A stretch of DNA of 53,468 nt from the NCBI GenBank assembly GCA_002373995.1, contig DFLB01000056.1, positions 5,306-58,773 on the forward strand, given 5' to 3'. Shown here piece after piece: positions 48,047 to 53,468 of this stretch. Position 1 is the first letter of the stretch, and every line of letters starts with the position of its first letter. The translations under genes were made by a program, and so were the position numbers. The notes below the pieces were generated by a model, which worked only from the letters and a program-made list of their open reading frames with translations, did not search any database and had not been told where the DNA came from. Source of the DNA: Bacteroidales bacterium UBA3630. GTDB lineage: Bacteria > Bacteroidota > Bacteroidia > Bacteroidales > P3.

Positions 48047-49128
48047 TCCAAAAGTTGGTCGGCGGCGGCGTAGGGGCTGATTTTGTTGTCGAGGATTTGC
48101 TGCTTGAGGGCTTCGATGCATTCCTCGATGCCTGGGGTGCCGTAGAAGCGCTCGCGGAGGCCGTTTTCGATGGCCTCGGACATGATGCGCAGCTCCTGCT
48201 GCTGGCGTTTGTGGTAGAAGTAGCCGTTCTGCTTGGTGAAGGTGACGTACTCCATGACGGCGTTCCAGAGGTCTTCGACCCCCTGTCGGGTGTAGGCCGA
48301 GCAGAGGCTGACGCGGACGGTCCAGCCGCTGTCGGGCATGGGGAAGAGGTGGAGTGCGTTGCGGAACTGCGCGGCGGCGAGTTCGGAACGCTGGGGGTCG
48401 AGTTCGCACTTGTTGATGCAGATCATGTCAGCCATTTCCATGATGCCGCGTTTGATGCCTTGGAGTTCGTCGCCGGTATTGGCGAGTTGGAGGAGGAGGA
48501 AGAAATCGACCATCGAGTGAGCCGCCACTTCGCTCTGGCCGACGCCGACGGTTTCGACGATAACCACGTCGAAGCCCGCTGCTTCGCAGAGGGTGATGAT
48601 TTCGCGCGTTTTGCGAGCGACGCCACCGAGGGAGCCCGCCGAGGGGCTGGGGCGGATGAAGGCGTTAGGGTCGACGGAGAGTTCCTCCATACGGGTTTTG
48701 TCGCCGAGGATGGAGCCACGCGAGCGTTCGCTGCTGGGGTCGATGGCGAGGACGGCGACGCGGTGGCCGTGGGCGGTGAGGTGCTTGCCGAGGGCTTCGA
48801 TGAGGGTGCTTTTGCCAGCGCCTGGGACGCCTGTGATGCCGAGGCGGACGCTTTTGCCGCTGAGGGGCAGACAGCGTTCGATGACCTCTTGCGCCTTGTG
48901 GCGATGGGCCAGGAGAGAGCTTTCGACCAGCGTGATGGCGCGGCTGAGGAGGGTGCGGTCGCCATGGCGGATGCCGGCGACGAGCTCGTCGACAGAAGGT
49001 TCCTGCTGGCGGCGTGCCCGCATACGTTCGAGGTAGCCTTCGCTCACCTGATGGGGTTGCTCGACGCCTTGCTTGACGCTGAGTGCGGAGTCGTATTCGA
49101 AATTGCTATAGAGATGCTTGTCGTCCAT
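48031..49128 (-). CDS. meaB: MeaB/ArgK-type GTPase of methylmalonyl-CoA mutase
   Basis: 365 residues. P-loop GITGVPGAGKSTLIEALG, then VLAIDPSSERSRGSILGDKTRM and ETVGVGQSEV, the MeaB G3 metal hook region. It chaperones B12-dependent methylmalonyl-CoA mutase, a step of propionate/succinate metabolism. The mutase genes are not in the window. The ATG at 49128 (MDDKHLYSNF) was chosen; the frame runs to 49170 through a non-conserved stretch. The last four codons and stop are made of repeat sequence. Confidence 0.93.
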   Translation of the reverse strand: MDDKHLYSNFEYDSALSVKQGVEQPHQVSEGYLERMRARRQQEPSVDELVAGIRHGDRTLLSRAITLVESSLLAHRHKAQEVIERCLPLSGKSVRLGITGVPGAGKSTLIEALGKHLTAHGHRVAVLAIDPSSERSRGSILGDKTRMEELSVDPNAFIRPSPSAGSLGGVARKTREIITLCEAAGFDVVIVETVGVGQSEVAAHSMVDFFLLLQLANTGDELQGIKRGIMEMADMICINKCELDPQRSELAAAQFRNALHLFPMPDSGWTVRVSLCSAYTRQGVEDLWNAVMEYVTFTKQNGYFYHKRQQQELRIMSEAIENGLRERFYGTPGIEECIEALKQQILDNKISPYAAADQLLERSEV

Positions 49129-49212
49129 GATAGAAATATAACGAAGGAGAGGGGTCTTTAGTATGTGCAAGGGAGAAAAAGGAGGGATAATTTGTCGGTA
49201 CGCAGAGGAGAT

Positions 49213-49256
49213 GCCTTGGATATGCTTAGGATATGCTTAGGATATGCTTAGGATAC
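49213..49256 (+). repeat. 11-bp tandem repeat, GCTTAGGATAT family
   Basis: Four 11-bp units start at 49213 (GCCTTGGATAT), 49224, 49235 and 49246. It lies between the divergent meaB and gcvT genes. The rest of this 256-bp gap holds the gcvT -7 box. Confidence 0.88.
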
Positions 49257-49322
49257 GGGGGGCGAGGGAGATTATTGGGGCACACGAGTATAAAAAAAGT
49301 GCCTGATGTATGATTTTTTTAG

Positions 49323-49330
49323 TATATTTG
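49323..49330 (+). promoter_or_regulatory. -7 promoter element for gcvT
   Basis: TATATTTG matches TAnnTTTG; transcription would start near 49336, about 49 nt before the ATG. No clear -33 box. No glycine riboswitch was recognised in the leader. Confidence 0.6.
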
Positions 49331-49384
49331 CATTTTGATATAATGGCTTGCGAAGATATTAACAATAAATAAATCAGACACATA

Positions 49385-50491
49385 ATGAAAACCACACCGT
49401 ACACCGACCTTCACATCAAACTCGGCGCCAAGATGGCAGAGTTTGCGGGCTACAATATGCCCATCCAGTACACCACCCTTATCGAGGAGCACAACAACGT
49501 GCGCAACAACGTGGGCGTGTTCGACGTGAGCCACATGGGCGAGTTCCGCGCCAAAGGCCCCATCGCCAAGCACTTCATGCAGTATGTCACCACCAACAAC
49601 ATCGAGGACCTCTTCGACGGCAAGGTGCAGTACACCTGCCTGCCCAACGGTCAGGGTGGCGTGGTGGACGACATGCTCGTCTACCGCGTCCATGACGACG
49701 AGTACTTCATGGTGCCCAACGCCGCCAACATCGACAAGGACTGGAACTGGATGAGCCAGATTGCCGACAAGATGGGCATGGAACTCGGCAAGGACTTCGT
49801 CAACGAGAGCGAGCAGTGGGCTCAGCTCGCCGTCCAGGGCCCCAACGCCCTCAAGGCCATGCAGAAACTCACCGACGAGAACATCGTCGACATGGAGTAC
49901 TACACCTTCAAGATTCTCACCTTCGCCGGCATCCCCAACATCATCCTCAGCACCACGGGCTACACCGGCGCCGGCGGATGCGAGATCTACATCCCCAAGG
50001 AGAAAGCCATTGAGGTGTGGGACAAGGTCTTCGAGGCTGGTAAGGAGTTCGGCATCATGCCTGCCGGTCTGGGCTGCCGCGACACCCTGCGTCTTGAGAA
50101 AGGCTTCGCCCTCTACGGCCACGAGATGGACGACACCATCAGCCCCCTCGAGGCTCCGCTGGCCTTCATCGTCAAGCTGAAAGCCGAGAACAACAACTTC
50201 ATCAACAAGGAGCTCCTCCTCGCCCAGAAGGCCGCCGGCTTCAAGCGCAAAGTGGTTGGCTTCGAGATGATCGACCGCGGCATCGCCCGCAACGGCTACG
50301 AGGTCTGCGACGCTCAGGGCAACCACATCGGCGAAGTCCGCAGCGGCAGCCCCAGCCCCAGCACCGGCAAGAACATCGGCACCGCCCTCATCAAGGCCGA
50401 GTACGCCAAAGTCGGCACCGAGATCTACATCAAGATCCGCGAGAAACTTCTCAAGGCCGTCACCGTCAAGATGCCCTTCTACGAGGGTTAA
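49385..50491 (+). CDS. gcvT: aminomethyltransferase (glycine cleavage T protein)
   Basis: 368 residues. Transfers the methylene group from the lipoyl-bound aminomethyl moiety of H protein to tetrahydrofolate. Motifs: GAKMAEFAGYNMPIQY, GVFDVSHMGEF, STTGYTGAGGCEIY and GLGCRDTLRLEKGFALYGHE. The C-terminal domain starts near 285. Other gcv genes are not adjacent. The nucleotidyltransferase gene follows after 10 bp and may be co-transcribed. Confidence 0.96.
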   Translation: MKTTPYTDLHIKLGAKMAEFAGYNMPIQYTTLIEEHNNVRNNVGVFDVSHMGEFRAKGPIAKHFMQYVTTNNIEDLFDGKVQYTCLPNGQGGVVDDMLVYRVHDDEYFMVPNAANIDKDWNWMSQIADKMGMELGKDFVNESEQWAQLAVQGPNALKAMQKLTDENIVDMEYYTFKILTFAGIPNIILSTTGYTGAGGCEIYIPKEKAIEVWDKVFEAGKEFGIMPAGLGCRDTLRLEKGFALYGHEMDDTISPLEAPLAFIVKLKAENNNFINKELLLAQKAAGFKRKVVGFEMIDRGIARNGYEVCDAQGNHIGEVRSGSPSPSTGKNIGTALIKAEYAKVGTEIYIKIREKLLKAVTVKMPFYEG

Positions 50492-50501
50492 TGTATAGAG
50501 G

Positions 50502-50828
50502 ATGAACACCGCAGATAAAGGAACAGCTCTCAGCCGCGACGAGGCGTTAGATCTCGTTCGACAGTACAAGCACATCATCGCCCGGCACTTCCAACAGGAG
50601 CCGCGAGTGTTGATGTATGGCTCCTATTCCAAGGGCAATGCCAACCGCGACAGCGACATTGACGTGGCGGTTATTGTATCAACCTATGGCGACCGTAAAT
50701 TGGAACTATCAAAAGCCCTGTGGCACGATGTCGACGACGTGAGCCTGCTCATCGAGCCGGTATTGATTTCCGAAGACCATCCCTCGCCGCTCTACGACGA
50801 CGTGATGCGGACTGGAATCGCGGTGTAA
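50502..50828 (+). CDS. MNT-type minimal nucleotidyltransferase
   Basis: 108 residues. The motif MYGSYSKGNANRDSDIDVAV gives the Gly-Ser and Asp-x-Asp active site of the nucleotidyltransferase superfamily. Such proteins often pair with a HEPN-domain toxin, which they inactivate by adding nucleotides. No HEPN partner lies beside it; the neighbours are gcvT and an AraC-like regulator. It ends before a good terminator. Confidence 0.88.
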   Translation: MNTADKGTALSRDEALDLVRQYKHIIARHFQQEPRVLMYGSYSKGNANRDSDIDVAVIVSTYGDRKLELSKALWHDVDDVSLLIEPVLISEDHPSPLYDDVMRTGIAV

Positions 50829-50850
50829 CATTTGCAATCACCATGAAAAA

Positions 50851-50880
50851 GGCTTGCGCCAAGGGGTGCGAGCCTTTTTT
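50851..50880 (+). terminator. intrinsic terminator after the nucleotidyltransferase
   Basis: A 10-bp stem with G-T or A-C exceptions (GGCTTGCGCC with GGTGCGAGCC) around AAGG is followed by six T. Confidence 0.85.
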
Positions 50881-50920
50881 CGTGGCGTTTCGTTTTTGAA
50901 AGGCCCTCGCGCAGCGATGC

Positions 50921-51115
50921 GATGTTTACCATACAACTATAATTTAACATTGCATCATTGCAATGTTTACCGTAAATATTAGTGGTTATCATTACATAGC
51001 AATAGCACTTACCATAAATACTGATGGTAAACTTCGCATCGTTTCAACATAATTTTCTCAACTTATGGTAAACATTACATAATAAAGATGTAAAATTTTC
51101 GTTCTTATGGTAAAC
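50921..51115. promoter_or_regulatory. array of seven TATGGTAAACATNNCAT-like sites
   Basis: Cores related to GGTAAAC lie at 50924-50930 (reverse), 50965-50971 (reverse), 50984-50990 (weak), 51007-51013 (reverse), 51026-51032, 51067-51073 and 51109-51115. Several continue into an ATTACAT or TCGCAT half. Centre spacings are 41, 19, 23, 19, 41 and 42 bp, near multiples of two helical turns. It occupies the 300-bp gap before the AraC-like gene. Confidence 0.75.
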
Positions 51116-51128
51116 AAAAAACAACAAC

Positions 51129-51686
51129 ATGGGAAACCGTAAGAATGTACTTGACCGTTGGTACGGCGACAATCGCCGCTCACCGAACGCCGAGGCGCGC
51201 AAACCGCGTGCGCCGTTCCGCGGCACGCCGCAGTTCGACTTCGAGCAGCTCTACATCCCGCCCTTCACCCACCGCCGCTCGGCAGACGAGGACGGCAACA
51301 TCGTCTATCGCCCTGTCGGGGAGCGCAACCTCGCGCCCACGGGTGTGGCGGTGATGGACGACTGGCTACGGCACCTCGCCGAGGGGCGCGCCGACCTCGC
51401 CGCCTTCTGCGCGCGCTACAACGCCCGCACCTCCGACCTCGACTCGCTCGTCTTCCTGCTCACCGGCATGTCGAACCTCGAGTTCCGCACGCGCTGGCAG
51501 CTGCGCACCGCCGACGCCCTGCTGCGCTACACCGGGATGAGCGTCGAGGACATCGCCCGCCGCAGCGGCATGGGCACGCGCAACAACATGTATTTCATCT
51601 ACGAGCGTGAGTTCAACCTCTCGCCCACAGAGCGCCGCCGCCAGCTCCGCGAGAAAGGCGACGTGGGGCGGTTCGCGATAAAATAG
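51129..51686 (+). CDS. small AraC-like helix-turn-helix protein
   Basis: 185 residues. The N-terminal 60 are basic and probably disordered. The C-terminal part (about 125-178) reads as an AraC-type second helix-turn-helix: ADALLRYTGMSVEDIARRSGM, then FIYEREFNLSPTERRRQLRE. It lacks a ligand-binding domain of usual size. The array of phased sites directly upstream suggests it binds its own control region. Strongly GC-rich codons contrast with the AT-rich upstream region. Confidence 0.7.
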   Translation: MGNRKNVLDRWYGDNRRSPNAEARKPRAPFRGTPQFDFEQLYIPPFTHRRSADEDGNIVYRPVGERNLAPTGVAVMDDWLRHLAEGRADLAAFCARYNARTSDLDSLVFLLTGMSNLEFRTRWQLRTADALLRYTGMSVEDIARRSGMGTRNNMYFIYEREFNLSPTERRRQLREKGDVGRFAIK

Positions 51687-51690
51687 CAAA

Positions 51691-51715
51691 AAGCGAGACC
51701 GATTTGGTCTCGCTT
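51691..51715. terminator. bidirectional terminator
   Basis: A perfect 10-bp stem AAGCGAGACC/GGTCTCGCTT with a 5-nt loop lies between convergent genes. On the minus strand it is followed by TTTTT. Confidence 0.85.
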
Positions 51716-51739
51716 ACTTCTTTATTGTTGCTGCGTAAG

Positions 51740-51994
51740 CTAGTACTCCTTGCAGAACATTGCGTCAGCTTCGGCCAAAAGTTGCGCACCGCAGTTAATG
51801 ATGCATCCAAGGCCGTGTTTGGCGTAGGCGACGTTAGCGATTTTATTTTCCTCAAGCCAATGGCAAACGTTTTCCATGTTGATGTCCGTTTCGAGAAACT
51901 CGTTTACGTCGGCGAGTGTTTTGTTTGAATTGTTGCGCGTCAGTTGCGCGATGACCATCGCAGCGGTCATCTCTTCGAATGTCAGTTTTGTCAT
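51740..51994 (-). CDS. small protein of unknown function
   Basis: 84 residues, no signal peptide, mostly helical in pattern (MTKLTFEEMTAAMVIAQLTR), with three Cys in the last third. No family recognised. It starts 11 bp after the lipoprotein stop, so it appears to be the second gene of a two-gene transcript ending at the terminator at 51691-51715. The ATG at 51994 was preferred to 52033, which would overlap the lipoprotein. Confidence 0.6.
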   Translation of the reverse strand: MTKLTFEEMTAAMVIAQLTRNNSNKTLADVNEFLETDINMENVCHWLEENKIANVAYAKHGLGCIINCGAQLLAEADAMFCKEY

Positions 51995-52005
51995 GTCGTT
52001 ATGTT

Positions 52006-52425
52006 TTATCGTTTGTTCCAAGTTTCGTTCCATGCTATCGTGGATGATATTCCTGCACTTGTTTCTGTGTATTCTTCCCCTTGTGTACTCATGGTACTGC
52101 CTGAGATGGTTCCCGTTTTAGGAATATAGTGGCCATAGTAGTAATACAAATCCACACCAGAAAAAGTGATGTTTGTCCCAGAGAGTTTGTATGAGCCACT
52201 TGCAATACTTGACCTTGGGACAAGATTGTTATCAGCTTTGTAAAGCTGACATTGTGTTGTGGAAGGAAATTCCATTACATAGTAACTCTCGCCTCCACCC
52301 CATGCAGCCCATTTCGTTCCAACCAAAGGATTGGTTTCTTCTTCTTTTTCGGGTGTACAGGACACCATCATCGCGGTTGCTGCAAAACAGAGCAGCAGTC
52401 CCATCAGTTTGAATTTATTTTTCAT
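52006..52425 (-). CDS. small lipoprotein, lipocalin-like fold possible
   Basis: 139 residues. The signal peptide ends in a lipobox (MMVSC). The mature part begins after an acidic linker with LVGTKWAAWGGGESYYVMEF and continues with alternating strands ending SGSTMSTQ, which suggests a small beta-barrel of the lipocalin-like type seen in many Bacteroidales lipoproteins. Function unknown. A long, possibly structured leader (52426-52665) separates it from its promoter. Confidence 0.72.
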   Translation of the reverse strand: MKNKFKLMGLLLCFAATAMMVSCTPEKEEETNPLVGTKWAAWGGGESYYVMEFPSTTQCQLYKADNNLVPRSSIASGSYKLSGTNITFSGVDLYYYYGHYIPKTGTISGSTMSTQGEEYTETSAGISSTIAWNETWNKR

Positions 52426-52666
52426 CTTGTTTGATGTTTTTAGTTCCGCTCTCCCGCACCTCGTTGAGCATATAATTAAAAGGCGTGGTGCTGTATGCCA
52501 TTTCTCCTGATATGGGTCGTGAGAATTACCTTGAAGAAAAGAAACGGAAACAGTCCACGCTTAAACACACGCGAACCGTTACACATCCCTGCTCTTCGAT
52601 TTGAATTTCTCACGTTCATATCAGCAGTCGGAGCATAACGCCTCGGTGATTTCGTCCTTTGAAATC
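52426..52666 (-). other. unassigned, possibly structured leader or small RNA
   Basis: About 240 nt between a minus-strand promoter and the lipoprotein ATG. It contains imperfect inverted arms at 52507-52527 and 52604-52624 (CTGATATG... with ...CATATCAG), which could pair across a loop of about 76 nt. A 28-codon open frame (52415-52501) with AGGAG ahead of its ATG overlaps the lipoprotein start. No known RNA family was recognised. Confidence 0.4.
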
Positions 52667-52745
52667 GACTGCAAAGATACGCACTTTTTTCCATACGGCA
52701 AAAAAAGATTTCGCCATGTGAGAAAATGTGCGTATCTTTGCAGTC
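52667..52745. promoter_or_regulatory. divergent promoters within an 18-bp inverted repeat
   Basis: Arms GACTGCAAAGATACGCAC (52667-52684) and its exact complement (52728-52745) are perfect over 18 bp. Each contains an outward -7 box, TATCTTTG, on the minus strand at 52672-52679 and on the plus strand at 52733-52740. They drive the lipoprotein leader and the DUF1015 gene. Confidence 0.75.
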
Positions 52746-52785
52746 TCAAATAATATTAAAAATCAACAAATAAAACAGACACAAT

Positions 52786-53468
52786 ATGAGCGTTATCAAA
52801 CCTTTTAAAGGATTCCGCCCCCCGGTGGACATCGTCGAGAAACTGGCTTCGCGTCCCTACGACGTACTGAACAGCGAGGAAGCTCGCAAAGAATGCGAGG
52901 GCAACCCCTACAGCCTGCTGCACGTCACCAAGGCTGAGATCGACCTCCCCAAAGGCACCGACGAGCACTCGCCCGAAGTGTACCTCCAGGTGGTGAAGAA
53001 CTACAACAAGTTCAAAGACCTCGGCTGGCTGGTGAAGGATGAGGAGGAGAAACTCTACATCTATGCCCAGAGCATGAACCCCAAGGACAAGGACGCCAAG
53101 TGGCAGTACGGCATCGTGGCCTGCGCCTACAGCGAGGACTACGTCAACAAGGTCATCAAGAAACACGAGCTCACCCGCAAGGACAAGGAAGAGGACCGCA
53201 TGAAGCACGTCCGCATCACCAACGCCAACGTTGAGCCGGTGTTCTTCGCCTACCCCGCCGTGGCCCGCATCGACGAAATCGTCGCCTCCGTCACCGCCAA
53301 GAAACCCATCTATGACTTCATCGCCAAGGAAGACGGCTTCGGCCACCGCTTCTGGGTCATCGACGACCGCAAGCTCATCGATGAGCTCGTCGAGCTCTTC
53401 GACAAGAAGGTGCCCGCCATGTACATCGCCGACGGCCACCACCGCAGCGCCGCCGCCGCCCTCGTGGG
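52786..53468 (+). CDS. DUF1015 family protein (cut by window end)
   Basis: The first 227 codons are present and the gene runs off the window. It begins MSVIKPFKGFRP, the usual DUF1015 start, with YDVLNSEEARKE following. It carries the family signature YIADGHHRSAAAA at the far end. DUF1015 proteins are widespread, cytosolic and of uncertain function. The ATG lies about 40 nt after the predicted transcription start of the plus-strand promoter in the inverted repeat. Confidence 0.9.
   Translation, partial: MSVIKPFKGFRPPVDIVEKLASRPYDVLNSEEARKECEGNPYSLLHVTKAEIDLPKGTDEHSPEVYLQVVKNYNKFKDLGWLVKDEEEKLYIYAQSMNPKDKDAKWQYGIVACAYSEDYVNKVIKKHELTRKDKEEDRMKHVRITNANVEPVFFAYPAVARIDEIVASVTAKKPIYDFIAKEDGFGHRFWVIDDRKLIDELVELFDKKVPAMYIADGHHRSAAAALV

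Noticed and set aside
47971..49161. 396-codon plus-strand frame opposite meaB
   Set aside because: Antisense shadow of a clear GTPase gene; the product is Ala/Asp/Glu-rich without motifs.
49319..50578. 419-codon minus-strand frame opposite gcvT
   Set aside because: gcvT is unambiguous. The frame exists because of codon bias in the sense gene.
52476..52694. 72-codon minus-strand gene
   Set aside because: Its start lies upstream of the predicted minus-strand transcription start, it has no family match, and it covers the candidate leader structure.
1..53468. rRNA or tRNA genes, transposases, phage genes
   Set aside because: None recognised on either strand after reading all gaps; small structured RNAs could still have been missed.

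Overview
The window reads as a chromosomal segment of a moderately GC-rich Bacteroidetes, most likely order Bacteroidales. The evidence is a primary sigma factor of about 286 residues, several promoters of the Bacteroidetes form TTTG-N19/20-TAnnTTTG, few Shine-Dalgarno sites, a type IX secretion (type B) C-terminal sorting domain, an rnfBCDGE cluster, and a TatA/TatC pair without TatB. Genus cannot be fixed. No rRNA, tRNA, CRISPR, transposase or phage gene was found.

Layout. 0.1-6.9 kb (+): guaB, three envelope proteins of the peptidyl-prolyl isomerase/SurA type, and a MoxR ATPase. 6.9-11.6 kb: housekeeping genes rsmG, rpoD, folD, ffh (all -) and a small lipoprotein (+). 11.8-17.1 kb: a GNAT-HD fusion and a DUF456 protein (+), then apt, an AtoE-type fatty-acid transporter, an alkaline phosphatase lipoprotein and an unknown secreted protein (-). 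17.1-22.9 kb (-): a probable exported redox locus with tatC, tatA, a Tat-lipoprotein aldo/keto reductase with ferredoxin tail, a YitT protein, a NapH/NapG-like polyferredoxin and a hemerythrin-LuxR regulator. 23.1-26.5 kb (+): GH3 and GH29 glycosidases. 26.5-31.8 kb (-): miaA, aroA, a sigma-54-type activator, dnaG. 31.9-35.6 kb (-): a 1078-residue T9SS cargo protein and a small secreted protein. 35.7-40.3 kb (-): rnfE, G, D, C, B without rnfA. 40.6-46.5 kb (+): universal stress protein, SPOR protein, CHASE2 membrane protein, exported caspase-like protease and a FecR/DUF4384-like protein. 46.5-49.1 kb (-): hemW, a four-helix-bundle gene and meaB. 49.4-53.5 kb: gcvT, an MNT nucleotidyltransferase, an AraC-like regulator behind a phased operator-like array (+), two small genes (-), and the start of a DUF1015 gene (+).

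Two themes stand out. First, the CHASE2-caspase-DUF4384 operon looks like an envelope-located sensing/protease module and is the best candidate for an undescribed system. Second, the window carries many unrelated short degenerate tandem repeats with units of 7, 8, 9 or 11 bp. They lie between genes, at gene ends, and in frame inside genes (MoxR, GNAT-HD, tatA, GH3, CHASE2, hemW). One 11-bp family occurs three times with exactly five units, a conserved hairpin and a conserved end, each time between divergent genes. Another family flanks the four-helix-bundle gene as inverted copies.
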